A stretch of 64,000 nt of DNA, taken from NCBI RefSeq assembly GCF_900119085.1, contig NZ_FPIQ01000001.1, positions 186,001 to 250,000 on the forward strand, written 5' to 3'. Positions 7,636-15,929 of this stretch are shown here, piece by piece (position 1 is the stretch's first letter; each line of letters begins with the position of its first letter). Both the position numbers and the translations under genes were made by a program. The DNA is from Nitrosovibrio sp. Nv17. Its GTDB lineage: Bacteria; Pseudomonadota; Gammaproteobacteria; Burkholderiales; Nitrosomonadaceae. Under the pieces are notes generated by a model. The model saw only the letters and a list, made by a program, of their open reading frames with translations, made no database searches and was not told where the DNA came from.

Positions 7636-8991
7636 TTGCATATTCACATACTCGGTATCTGCGGAACGTTCATGGGCGGTGTCGCGACCATCGCGCGCGC
7701 CGCCGGCCATCAGGTGAGCGGCTGCGACACGGGCGTCTATCCGCCCATGAGCACGCAGCTGGAATCCCAGGGCATCGTCCTTACGCAGGGGTACGGTGCG
7801 GAACAGGTCGGCCTGGAACCCGATCTGTTCGTGGTCGGCAACGTGGTGTCCCGGGGAAATCCGCTCATGGAGGCCATACTCGAGCGTGGCCTTTCCTATA
7901 CATCCGGTCCGCAGTGGCTGTCGGAGAATATCCTGCGGAACAGGTGGGTGCTGGCGGTCGCGGGAACCCACGGCAAGACCACCACCAGTTCGATGCTGGC
8001 ATGGATACTCGAATACGCCGGCATGGAGCCGGGTTTCCTGATCGGGGGCGTTCCCCGCGACTTCGGCCTGTCGGCAAGGCTCGGCGGATCGCCATTTTTC
8101 GTCATCGAGGCGGATGAGTACGATACCGCCTTTTTCGACAAGCGTTCCAAGTTCGTCCATTTCTGTCCCAGAACCGCCATCCTCAACAATCTGGAATTCG
8201 ATCATGCAGATATATTCGCCGATCTTGCAGCTATCGAACAACAATTTCATCATCTGGTACGCATCGTCCCGGGCAACGGTCTGCTGGTCAGCAATGGGCA
8301 GGAGGCCAGCTTGGAACGCGTGCTGAAGCAGGGATGCTGGACGCCAGTGGAACGGATCGGCATAGAGAGCGGCTGGCATGCACAGATGCAGTCCGACGGA
8401 AGCGTCGCCATCCTGCAGGGGGACAGGGTCGAGGGAAGGTTGCGCTGGGCGTTGCCGGGTGCATACAACCGCATGAACGCGCTCGCGGCCCTGGTTGCCG
8501 CACGCCATGCCGGCGTGCCGGTGGAGGTGGCGACCGCCGCGCTGGCGCGGTTCAGCGGCGTCAAGCGCCGCATGGAGATCCGCGGCTGCGTTCACGGCAT
8601 CACGGTGTACGACGATTTTGCCCACCATCCCACCGCCATCCGCGCAACGATCGAGGGACTACGGGCCAGGGTCGGGGACGCACGCCTCATCGCCGTGCTG
8701 GAGCCACGCTCCAACACCATGAAGATGGGCGTGTGGCAGGACAGCCTCGGGACGAGCCTGGAAGCGGCCGATCGAGTGTTCTGCTATACGCCGGACCCGG
8801 GCTGGGACGTGGCGCGGGCGTTGGGCAGCCTGGGGACGCGCGCAGCCAGCCGCGACGATCTCGGTGCGCTCGTCGACGCCATCGTGGAGGAGGTGGCGCC
8901 CGGTGATCACGTGCTCGTCATGAGCAATGGTGGTTTCGGCGGCATCCACGAGAAACTGCTTGAAGCGATCGAGGGCGCGCCGGTATGTTGA
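7636..8991 (+). CDS. mpl: UDP-MurNAc:L-alanyl-gamma-D-glutamyl-meso-diaminopimelate ligase Mpl
   Basis: Mpl ligates the tripeptide recovered from old peptidoglycan directly to UDP-N-acetylmuramate, bypassing MurC, MurD and MurE. From the TTG at 7636 the protein has 451 residues (E. coli 457). It shows the Mur-ligase N-terminal HIHILGICGTFMGG, the family-specific YPPMSTQLESQGI, the ATP-binding VAGTHGKTTTSSM, IEADEYDTAFFDKRSKF, LNNLEFDHADIF, and the C-terminal VYDDFAHHPTAI with LEPRSNTMKMG. The ATG at 7618 is less likely because AGGAG lies between it and the TTG. Its last 7 bases overlap the next gene. It fits functionally with anmK and the lytic transglycosylase elsewhere in the window. Confidence 0.96.
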   Translation: MHIHILGICGTFMGGVATIARAAGHQVSGCDTGVYPPMSTQLESQGIVLTQGYGAEQVGLEPDLFVVGNVVSRGNPLMEAILERGLSYTSGPQWLSENILRNRWVLAVAGTHGKTTTSSMLAWILEYAGMEPGFLIGGVPRDFGLSARLGGSPFFVIEADEYDTAFFDKRSKFVHFCPRTAILNNLEFDHADIFADLAAIEQQFHHLVRIVPGNGLLVSNGQEASLERVLKQGCWTPVERIGIESGWHAQMQSDGSVAILQGDRVEGRLRWALPGAYNRMNALAALVAARHAGVPVEVATAALARFSGVKRRMEIRGCVHGITVYDDFAHHPTAIRATIEGLRARVGDARLIAVLEPRSNTMKMGVWQDSLGTSLEAADRVFCYTPDPGWDVARALGSLGTRAASRDDLGALVDAIVEEVAPGDHVLVMSNGGFGGIHEKLLEAIEGAPVC

Positions 8992-9662
8992 AGGAGGCTG
9001 CACGCCGGGGAAGATGCGGCGTGGTTGCCGTCCGGGGCCGCGCGCTCCTCTGCGGCATGCTGCTGTGCCTGTCGATGGGCGTCTGGGGCGGTCCGCCTGC
9101 CGCAGAGCTTGCGGCGGCCGCGGGCAGAGGCGATGTGGAGCGCGTGCGCGCTCTGCTGTCAGGTTCGGCCGCCGGCGTGGAAGAGGCTGCTGCCGCACTG
9201 ACGGCGGCCGCCGCGAACGGCTATGAGGAGGTGGTGCGGGTGCTGCTCGCCGCAGGCATCCCTGCGGATGCACGCTCGCGCGGTGGCGTCACCGCACTGA
9301 TGCAGGGGGTGCGCCGGGGTCACAAGGACGTCGTGCAGGAATTGCTTGCTGCCGGGGCGGACGTGAATGCCCGCACGGACGAGGGCCTCACGGTGTTGAT
9401 GCAGGCCGCGCAGGAAGGGCAGCGCCCCATCGTGCAGATATTGCTGGGGGCGGGAGCAGACGCCGGCGCTCGCCTGGGCAATGGCGCGACGGCGCTGATG
9501 CTGGCCGCGCAGATCGGCCACGCCGGCACGGTTGAGGCATTGCTGGACGGCAAGGCCGACGTGAACGCCCGGGCGGGGAACGGCATCACAGCGCTCATGC
9601 TGGCCGAAAGATATCGCCATCACGCCGTGACAAGGCTGCTCAAGGATGCCGGGGCCCGCTAG
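8985..9662 (+). CDS. Exported ankyrin-repeat protein
   Basis: This 225-residue protein starts with a basic segment and a hydrophobic stretch (ALLCGMLLCLSMGVWGG), most likely a signal peptide, so it probably works in the periplasm or at the membrane. The rest is about five ankyrin repeats with the typical TALM-A---GH--VV-LLLAAGADVNAR pattern, clearest at residues 100-225. Ankyrin repeats are protein-binding scaffolds, and the partner is unknown. The ATG at 8985 lies inside the end of mpl (7-base overlap), which suggests coupled expression. A later start at Met25 would leave a shorter signal sequence. A possible -10 element follows at 9701. Confidence 0.85.
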   Translation: MLKEAARRGRCGVVAVRGRALLCGMLLCLSMGVWGGPPAAELAAAAGRGDVERVRALLSGSAAGVEEAAAALTAAAANGYEEVVRVLLAAGIPADARSRGGVTALMQGVRRGHKDVVQELLAAGADVNARTDEGLTVLMQAAQEGQRPIVQILLGAGADAGARLGNGATALMLAAQIGHAGTVEALLDGKADVNARAGNGITALMLAERYRHHAVTRLLKDAGAR

Positions 9663-9700
9663 ACCGCCGGGGTTGATCTCGCGGGAAATATGTTTCAGGC

Positions 9701-9706
9701 TATAAT
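9701..9706 (+). promoter_or_regulatory. Possible -10 element (TATAAT) upstream of the RNB gene
   Basis: A perfect TATAAT lies 77 bases upstream of the RNB-family start. The best -35 candidate, TTGATC at 9673-9678, is 22 bases away, which is too far for a normal sigma-70 promoter. The call rests on the -10 alone. Confidence 0.35.
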
Positions 9707-9732
9707 CTGACGGCTGGTATCTCTCTGAATCC

Positions 9733-9786
9733 ATGCGCGTTATTCATGGCACTTACCGACCGCATCCGCGAAAAACCATCTCATGA
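9733..9786 (+). other. 17-codon upstream ORF overlapping the RNB start
   Basis: An ATG at 9733 opens a frame of 17 codons (MRVIHGTYRPHPRKTIS) whose TGA overlaps the ATG of the exonuclease gene as ATGA (9783-9786). Neither start has a good ribosome-binding site. It may be a leader peptide that couples translation, or it may be chance. Confidence 0.25.
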
Positions 9787-11639
9787 ACGTTTTTTACGAA
9801 GAGGAAGGTACTTTCAAGGTAGGCACCATCCTCGCCGATAACACGACGTCATTGCAAGTGGAGGCGCTTCATGGCAAGCGCGCGAAGATCAAGGCAGCTT
9901 CAATACTGCTGAGATTTGATACGCCGTCGTTGCCCGGATTCATGGATGCGGCACAGAAAATGGCGGATGATCTGGATCCGGGGTTTCTCTGGGAATGTTG
10001 CGAGAACGAAGCCGAATTCGCCAGTGACGCACTGGCCGCCGACTATTTCGGCCATGCTGCCAGCCCGGAGGAGGCTGCTGCCCTGCTGATCCGGCTGCAC
10101 AGTGCGCCGATGTATTTCTACAAGAAGGGCCGGGGGCGTTACAAGGCAGCGCCATTGAAGGCGCTGGAAGCAGCCCTTGCAAGCCAGGAGAAAAAGCGCC
10201 AGCAGGCACAGCAGCAGGCGCGCTATGTCGAATTGCTGAGCAAATTCAGCCTGCCGGATGAGTTCGTGTCCATGGTGTCGGATCTGCTTTATCGGCCCGA
10301 CAAGACCACCATCGAATGGAAGGCGCTCGATGCCGTTTGCGCCGGAACGCGGTTGAGCGTGCCCGGGTTGCTTGAAAAGTGCGGTGCCATACCGTCCACG
10401 CACGACTATCATCTCAACCGTTTCCTGCTGGAGCATTTCCCGGGCGGGACAGGGTTTGGCGAGCTCGACAGCGGCGCGGGAACTGGCGATCCGGCAGATC
10501 TGCCCTGCGCGGATGTGATCGCCTTCAGTATCGACGATACCACCACGACCGAAATCGACGATGCCTTTTCGGTGACGCCGCTGACCCTGGGAAGTTTTCG
10601 CATCGGTATCCATATCGCCGCGCCCACGCTGGGGATCGCTCCGGGATCGCATCTGGACGAGGTGGCGGCACAGCGTCTTTCCACCGTCTACATCCCCGGC
10701 AGGAAAATCACCATGCTGCCGGAGGGAGTGATCCAGCACTATACGCTGGGCGAGGATCGCCTGTGCCCGGCGCTCTCGCTGTACGTGGACGTCTCGGACG
10801 ACTTCACCGTCGTTTCCACCCAGAGCCGTATCGAGCGCGTCAGGGTGTCCGCCAATCTCAGGCACGATACGCTGGAGGCGTACTTCAACGAATCCGCACT
10901 GGCGGCGGAACGTATCGACCACCCTTTCGGGGAGGCCCTCTTGGCGCTGTGGAAGTTTGCGTGCAGGATGGAGCAGGTTCGGGGCAAGGCCAACGATGGC
11001 AACAGCGAGAAGGTCGACTACAATTTCCGGGTCGAGGGGGAGCGCGTCATTATTACCGAGCGCCGGCGGGGATCGCCGATCGACAAGGTGGTATCGGAAC
11101 TGATGATCTTCCTCAACACCGAGTGGGGCAGGCAGCTGGCCAACGGGGGAGTAGCCGGCATCTATCGCAATCAGGGGGGCGGCAAGGTCAGGATGAGCAC
11201 CTCTCCCGCCCCGCACCAGGGATTGGGCGTCTCCCAGTATGCATGGAGCAGCTCGCCGATGCGCCGCTACGTGGATTTCGTCAACCAGCGGCAACTGGTG
11301 GCCCTGTTGCGGAAGGAGACGCCGACCTACAGCCGGGAGGGCGACGGGCTGCAGATCGCCATGCGGGACTTCGAGGAAGCTTACGAGATATACGGGGATT
11401 TCCAGAGGAGAATGGAACGCTACTGGTGCCTGCGCTGGCTGCAGCAGGAGCGCGTCAGTATCCTGGGCGCGCAGGTTCTCAGGGAAAATCTGGTCAAGCT
11501 GGATCACCTGCCCCTGGCCGTGCGCGTCACACCCCTGCCCGACATGGCGCCGGAAACCGCCATCGAGGTGGAGATCTCTCAGATCGACCTGCTGGAACTG
11601 GCCCTCCAGGTAAAATTCGTGCGCAAGCTGGACGCATAG
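9783..11639 (+). CDS. RNB-domain 3'-5' exoribonuclease (RNase II/R family)
   Basis: RNB enzymes degrade single-stranded RNA processively from the 3' end in the cytoplasm. The 618-residue protein has a divergent N-terminal half with no clear cold-shock domain and a KKRQQAQQQARY linker. The RNB catalytic core starts at about residue 245. The active-site cluster is FSIDDTTTTEIDDAFS, with D251, D259 and D260 in the positions of E. coli RNase II D201, D209 and D210, and E257 where that enzyme has D207. Further core motifs are STVYIPGRKITMLPE, VSELMIFLNTEWG and YAWSSSPMRRYVDFVNQRQL. It lacks the long C-terminal S1/basic tail of RNase R. The tonB-like gene starts one base after its stop. Neither rnb nor rnr can be assigned with confidence. 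Confidence 0.85.
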   Translation: MNVFYEEEGTFKVGTILADNTTSLQVEALHGKRAKIKAASILLRFDTPSLPGFMDAAQKMADDLDPGFLWECCENEAEFASDALAADYFGHAASPEEAAALLIRLHSAPMYFYKKGRGRYKAAPLKALEAALASQEKKRQQAQQQARYVELLSKFSLPDEFVSMVSDLLYRPDKTTIEWKALDAVCAGTRLSVPGLLEKCGAIPSTHDYHLNRFLLEHFPGGTGFGELDSGAGTGDPADLPCADVIAFSIDDTTTTEIDDAFSVTPLTLGSFRIGIHIAAPTLGIAPGSHLDEVAAQRLSTVYIPGRKITMLPEGVIQHYTLGEDRLCPALSLYVDVSDDFTVVSTQSRIERVRVSANLRHDTLEAYFNESALAAERIDHPFGEALLALWKFACRMEQVRGKANDGNSEKVDYNFRVEGERVIITERRRGSPIDKVVSELMIFLNTEWGRQLANGGVAGIYRNQGGGKVRMSTSPAPHQGLGVSQYAWSSSPMRRYVDFVNQRQLVALLRKETPTYSREGDGLQIAMRDFEEAYEIYGDFQRRMERYWCLRWLQQERVSILGAQVLRENLVKLDHLPLAVRVTPLPDMAPETAIEVEISQIDLLELALQVKFVRKLDA

Positions 11640-11640
11640 C

Positions 11641-12528
11641 ATGGCGATGGACGCAGCATTCGGGGTGCATGCGGGGCGCCGGGGTCCCGCGGGGCGGCTG
11701 AAAGCGGCGCTGTCGATTTCGATCATTCTGCATGTGGCCGTCCTGTTTGCAGTTTCCTTCAAGCTTCCCCGCCTTGAAATCGACAGCGTGACCGGGCCGC
11801 TGGAGGTGGTGCTCGCAGGCAGCCGGCCTGAGCCGGAATCCGTGTCCGCCACGGCGTCGCTGCGGCCGCGTGCGAGCAGGCGGGACAGCGCGAGCGACAC
11901 GGCCGGGACGGTCGTAGGCTCCACTCCGCCATCCGTGGAGTCCGTGCCTGCCGCCGTGGAAGCTGCTGATCCGGCTGGACAGGAGGCGGCGCCCGCGGCG
12001 GCTGCGCCTGAGGAGGATCCGGCCGCCGAGCGTGGCATGGACGCGGATCCCGATACCCTTGCCCCCGACCGCTTCGGGCTGAGTGCGGGAGACCTAGTGC
12101 AGCGCGGCCTCGAGATCGCCCGCATGCAGGCCCGAGCCGGACGCGAGCATGAGATCCAGCGTCCTCCCCGGCACAGGTTCGTCAGCGCCCGCACGCGGGA
12201 ATACCGCTTCGTGCGCTACATCGAGGACTGGCGCCTCAAGGTGGAGCGGATCGGCAATCTGAACTATCCGGAGGCGGCGCGACGCGAGGGATTGCACGGC
12301 AGCCTGCAGTTGACCGTCGGCATCCGATCCGACGGCGCGCTCGAATCGATCGAGCTCAATCGTTCATCGGGTGAGAGGGTGCTGGACGAGGCGGCGGTAC
12401 GCATCGTCAAGCTGGCCGGGCAGAACGGATTCGCGCCGTTCCCGCCGGACATCGGCCGCGATACCGATGTCCTGTACATCACACGCTTCTGGGTATTCAC
12501 CCGAGCGGATGAACTGACGAGCCAATGA
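11641..12528 (+). CDS. TonB-like energy transducer
   Basis: TonB proteins transmit the proton-motive force from ExbB/ExbD to outer-membrane receptors. This 295-residue protein has the usual order: a short cytoplasmic end, one membrane anchor (SISIILHVAVLFAVSFKL, about residues 25-42), a long Pro/Ala/Glu-rich periplasmic linker (about 50-160), and a C-terminal TonB domain. The domain contains KVERIGNLNYPEAARREGLHG and LTVGIRSDGALESIEL, followed by SSGERVLDEAAVRIVKLA, as in the family. exbB and exbD are not adjacent, so it could serve a dedicated or shared motor. The gene starts one base after the RNB gene. A second ATG at 11647 is possible. The linker is richer in Ala and Glu than in Pro-Lys. 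Confidence 0.85.
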   Translation: MAMDAAFGVHAGRRGPAGRLKAALSISIILHVAVLFAVSFKLPRLEIDSVTGPLEVVLAGSRPEPESVSATASLRPRASRRDSASDTAGTVVGSTPPSVESVPAAVEAADPAGQEAAPAAAAPEEDPAAERGMDADPDTLAPDRFGLSAGDLVQRGLEIARMQARAGREHEIQRPPRHRFVSARTREYRFVRYIEDWRLKVERIGNLNYPEAARREGLHGSLQLTVGIRSDGALESIELNRSSGERVLDEAAVRIVKLAGQNGFAPFPPDIGRDTDVLYITRFWVFTRADELTSQ

Positions 12529-12598
12529 AGGCTGCGCCCCAGGTAGGGAATCGGACGGTTTCGGACATGGGCCCCGCTTTCCCCGGAGCACCGGTTTC

Positions 12599-13417
12599 AT
12601 GACCGACCTGTACGCCGTTGTCGGCAATCCCATTGCCCACAGCCGGTCGCCATGGATCCATGCGCAGTTTTCGCGACAAACCGGCCAGGACATGGTCTAT
12701 GAGGCCATTCTTGCGCCCCTGGGTGAATTCGCTCCGACGGTGGCGGATTTTCGTGGGCGTGGCGGCAGGGGAATGAACGTCACGGTTCCGTTCAAGCTGG
12801 AGGCGTGCGCGCTTGCGAACCGCCTGACCCCGCGGGCCAAGGCCGCCCAGGCCGTCAATACGCTGGTCTTCGACGGAGAGGGGGTGCTGGGCGACAATAC
12901 GGACGGCGTCGGGCTGGTACGCGACATTCGCACCAACCTGGGGTTTCCCATCGCGGGAAAGCGGGTGCTGCTGATGGGAGCGGGTGGCGCCGCCAGTGGA
13001 GTGATCCTGCCGCTGCTGGAGCAGGGCCCCCGGACACTGCTCATTGCCAACCGCACCCGGCAAAAGGCGCATGCCCTGCAGCAGCGATTCTCCTGCCATG
13101 GGAACGTGATATCCGGGGACTATGAGGATATCGGCGGGGAGTCGTTCGATCTCGTCATCAACGCCACGTCCGCCAGCCTGGCCGGTGAGCTGCCACCGCT
13201 GACCGCCGGCATCTTTTCCACCGGAGCCATGGCCTACGACATGGTGTACGGCGGCACGGGTACGCCTTTCCTGGATTTCGCCAGGCAGCATGGGGCATCC
13301 CGTCAGATCGACGGTGCCGGCATGCTGGTGGAGCAGGCGGCGGAATCGTTTCTCGTCTGGCGCGGCGTCAGGCCGGAGACGGGCCGGATCATCGACCGGC
13401 TGCGGGCTGCGCCATGA
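12599..13417 (+). CDS. aroE: Shikimate dehydrogenase AroE
   Basis: AroE reduces 3-dehydroshikimate to shikimate with NADPH in aromatic amino acid synthesis. The 272-residue protein has the full signature set: YAVVGNPIAHSRSPWIH (substrate loop with the SxS motif), MNVTVPFK with the catalytic lysine, AAQAVNTL, GDNTDGVGLVRD with the catalytic aspartate, the nucleotide-binding LMGAGGAASGV, and the NRT motif ANRTRQKA that selects NADP. The length matches the family. The next frame opens at an ATG overlapping its stop (ATGA, 13414-13417). In many proteobacteria aroE is followed by mtgA, as here. Confidence 0.97.
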   Translation: MTDLYAVVGNPIAHSRSPWIHAQFSRQTGQDMVYEAILAPLGEFAPTVADFRGRGGRGMNVTVPFKLEACALANRLTPRAKAAQAVNTLVFDGEGVLGDNTDGVGLVRDIRTNLGFPIAGKRVLLMGAGGAASGVILPLLEQGPRTLLIANRTRQKAHALQQRFSCHGNVISGDYEDIGGESFDLVINATSASLAGELPPLTAGIFSTGAMAYDMVYGGTGTPFLDFARQHGASRQIDGAGMLVEQAAESFLVWRGVRPETGRIIDRLRAAP

Positions 13418-13494
13418 GCGGCAAGGCTCCCGGTGCCTGCCCGGGGATGCTGGACCGGCGTCCCGTTCCCGCCAGGCATCCATTCCGCCGTTGA
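13414..13494 (+). other. 26-codon ORF bridging aroE and mtgA
   Basis: An ATG overlapping the aroE stop (ATGA) opens a 26-codon frame. It ends at a TGA (13492-13494) overlapping the TTG proposed as the mtgA start (TTGA). It either couples translation of aroE to mtgA, or it is the original mtgA N-terminus separated from the rest by a frameshift. Confidence 0.35.
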
Positions 13495-14195
13495 GCGTGC
13501 AGGCGCGCATCCGGCGCTGGCTGTGGCGGCTTTTTCTGATCCCGCTCGGGGGAATGCTGCTCTATCAGTCTTGGATTTTCGGCCATGTGGTGTATTGGAA
13601 CACCCATGATCCCGCCACCAGCGCATTCATGCGCAACCGCCTGGAGGAGGCGCGGGAGAATGGCTCCCAGGCTCGGCTCCATCTCCAGTGGATACCCTAC
13701 GAACGAATCTCATCCCACCTGAAACGGGCAGTCGTCGCGGCGGAGGATGACCGGTTCATGATGCATGAGGGCTTCGACTATGACGCCATGCGCAGGGCCC
13801 ATGAGAGAAACCTGAAGGCCGGCAGGCTGGTCGCGGGCGGATCCACCATCAGCCAGCAGCTTGCCAAGAATCTGTTTCTTTCCGCCAGCAGGACCCCGTG
13901 GCGCAAGGCCCAGGAGGCGGTCATCACGCTGATGCTGGAAGGCGTGATGTCGAAGCGGCGCATCCTGGAGATCTATCTCAACGTCATCGAATGGGGGGAT
14001 GGAGTGTTCGGGGCGGAGGCGGCCATGCGCCATTATTACGGTATTTCCGCCGATTCCGCCGGCATGGAGCAGGCGGCTCGCCTCGCCGCCATGATCCCCG
14101 ATCCGCGCTACCATGATCGGCATCGCGATACTGCGGGGCTGAAGCGGAAAATGCGAGCCATCCTGGCGCGCATGGCGGCCGCGCGGATTCCGTGA
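13491..14195 (+). CDS. mtgA: Monofunctional biosynthetic peptidoglycan transglycosylase MtgA
   Basis: MtgA polymerises lipid II into glycan strands at the outer face of the inner membrane (GT51 family). From the TTG at 13491 the protein has 234 residues. It has one N-terminal membrane anchor (LWRLFLIPLGGMLLYQSWIFG) and then the GT51 catalytic domain: VVAAEDDRFMMHEGFD with the catalytic glutamate, GGSTISQQLAKNLFLS, RKAQEAVITLMLE, ILEIYLNVIEWGDGVFGAEAA, and the end motif AARLAAMIPDPRYH. No ATG precedes the anchor in this frame, so TTG 13491 or GTG 13497 must start it unless there is a frameshift. The ribosome-binding site is poor, consistent with coupling to the small frame that ends there. Confidence 0.93.
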   Translation: MSVQARIRRWLWRLFLIPLGGMLLYQSWIFGHVVYWNTHDPATSAFMRNRLEEARENGSQARLHLQWIPYERISSHLKRAVVAAEDDRFMMHEGFDYDAMRRAHERNLKAGRLVAGGSTISQQLAKNLFLSASRTPWRKAQEAVITLMLEGVMSKRRILEIYLNVIEWGDGVFGAEAAMRHYYGISADSAGMEQAARLAAMIPDPRYHDRHRDTAGLKRKMRAILARMAAARIP

Positions 14196-14357
14196 CGGCT
14201 TTCCCGCATCCCTGGAGGAGGCATGATGCATCGGCTTCTTTTCCACCGGAACCGCGGTATTCCCGTTTGACATGATACCCGGTTGGCCGGCGGGTAGCGT
14301 ACGATGCCGATTCGTCCGATGTTGTGCCGATGAAGTTAACGGCAACGAAAAGAATCA

Positions 14358-14386
14358 TTGCAGGTCTGAAACCCCCATGAGATAAA
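14358..14386 (+). promoter_or_regulatory. Candidate sigma-70 promoter for mgtE
   Basis: TTGCAG (14358-14363) and GATAAA (14381-14386) are separated by 17 bases and lie about 75 bases before the mgtE start. A TTGACA at 14267-14272 has no matching -10 element. I do not see an obvious magnesium riboswitch in the 266-base gap. Confidence 0.4.
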
Positions 14387-14461
14387 ATCCGGGCGATCAT
14401 GCCGCCGGCTCGGCGTCCGGCGGCGGTACCTGCACGATTCCACACGCCAGAGCGACCAGAG

Positions 14462-15904
14462 ATGACCAAAGCGAGCAATCTCAGGAAAACCGAGAGTCTG
14501 CAGGAGACCCTGCGGCGCCTCACGCACCTGCTGCACAAGCACAAGCTGGTGGAAGGGCTGGTGCATACGCAGCACATGCCGCGCCGCGATCTGGTCGAAG
14601 CGCTGGTGCACAAGCAGAATCTGGCGGAACTGCAGAAGCTGCTCGACGAGCTCCATCCGGCCGACGTGGCGCACATCCTGGAGGCAATGCCGCTCGATGA
14701 CCGGCTGATGATCTGGGAACTGGTCAAGGCGGAGCGTGACGGCGAGATCCTGTTGGAAGTTTCCGACGCGGTGCGCGAGACGCTCATCGCCACGATGGAC
14801 AGCGGCGAGATGCTGGCCGCCACGGGCCAGCTCGATGCCGACGAAATCGCCGATCTTGCTCCGGATTTCCCCCGCGACGTCATGGAGGATGTGTTCCAGT
14901 CGCTGCCGATGGAGGAGCGCGAGCAGTTGCGCGCCGCCATGTCCTACCCGGAGGACGCGGTGGGCGCCTTGATGGATTTCGATGTGGTCACGATACGCGA
15001 GAACGTCAAGCTGGAGGTCGTGTTGCGCTACCTGCGCCGCCTGGACGAGCTGCCCGATCATACGGACCAGCTGTTCGTGGTCGATCGGAACGAGCATCTC
15101 AAGGGCGTGCTGCCGGTGAACCGCCTGCTGGTGAGCGATCCCGACGCGACCGTGGGGTCGCTGATGACCACCGAGATCGTGAAGCTCCATCCCAGCGACA
15201 ATGCGCATCAGGCGGCGCAGGCGTTCGAGCGCTACGATCTGGTGTCCGCATCGGTGGTCGATGGGGAGGAAAAGCTGGTGGGGCGGGTGACCGTGAACGA
15301 AGTGATGGATTTCATACGCGAGCAGGCGGAGAGCGATGCGTTGAATCTGGCGGGCCTGCGCGAGGAAGAGGACTTGTTCGCCCCGGTATGGAAAAGCGTG
15401 AGAAACCGGTGGACCTGGCTTGCCATCAATCTCGTGACGGCGTTCGTCGCGTCCCGGGTCATCGGCCTGTTCGAGGATTCCATCGAGAAGCTGGTGGCGC
15501 TGGCGGCGCTCATGCCGATCATCGCCGGCATAGGCGGCAACTCCGGGAACCAGACCATCACCATGATCGTCCGTGCCCTGGCCCTGGGCCAGATCAGCTC
15601 GGGCAACGCGCGCAAGCTGCTCGTCAAGGAAATTGGCGTGAGCGCAGTGAACGGGCTGGTCTGGGGGGGAGTGGTGGGGCTGTTCGCGTTTCTGATCTAC
15701 GGCAGCGTTTCGCTCGGACTGGTGATGACGCTGGCAATGATGCTGAACCTGCTGCTGGCGGCCCTGCTGGGTGTGCTCATTCCCCTCACTCTCAACCGGC
15801 TCGGGCGCGACCCTGCGGCGGGGTCGAGCGTGATGATCACGGCTGTTACCGACAGCGGCGGTTTCTTCATTTTCCTCGGATTGGCCACCCTCTTTCTGCT
15901 CTGA
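14462..15904 (+). CDS. mgtE: MgtE-family magnesium transporter
   Basis: MgtE is a dimeric Mg2+ channel of the inner membrane, gated by cytoplasmic Mg2+ sensing. From the ATG at 14462 the protein has 480 residues. The MgtE N-terminal helical domain comes first (ELHPADVAHILEAMPLDDRLMIWELV), followed by two CBS domains (MDFDVVTIRENVKLEVVL and MTTEIVKLHPSDNAHQAAQ). A plug helix and five membrane segments then contain the pore signature PIIAGIGGNSGNQT and the C-terminal PLTLNRLGRDPAAGSSVMITAVTD. A longer frame from 14399 adds 21 residues unlike the family and is rejected. It converges with lysA with a 25-base gap. Confidence 0.95.
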   Translation: MTKASNLRKTESLQETLRRLTHLLHKHKLVEGLVHTQHMPRRDLVEALVHKQNLAELQKLLDELHPADVAHILEAMPLDDRLMIWELVKAERDGEILLEVSDAVRETLIATMDSGEMLAATGQLDADEIADLAPDFPRDVMEDVFQSLPMEEREQLRAAMSYPEDAVGALMDFDVVTIRENVKLEVVLRYLRRLDELPDHTDQLFVVDRNEHLKGVLPVNRLLVSDPDATVGSLMTTEIVKLHPSDNAHQAAQAFERYDLVSASVVDGEEKLVGRVTVNEVMDFIREQAESDALNLAGLREEEDLFAPVWKSVRNRWTWLAINLVTAFVASRVIGLFEDSIEKLVALAALMPIIAGIGGNSGNQTITMIVRALALGQISSGNARKLLVKEIGVSAVNGLVWGGVVGLFAFLIYGSVSLGLVMTLAMMLNLLLAALLGVLIPLTLNRLGRDPAAGSSVMITAVTDSGGFFIFLGLATLFLL

Positions 15905-15929
15905 TCCACGGTCCGCCGGCAGGCGCGTT

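Noticed and set aside
9900-12194. A 764-codon minus-strand frame opposite the RNB and TonB-like genes
   Set aside because: It spans two well-supported plus-strand genes and shows no domain. It is a codon-bias shadow.
14267-14272. TTGACA as a -35 element for mgtE
   Set aside because: No -10 hexamer lies 15-19 bases downstream. The pair at 14358-14386 fits better.
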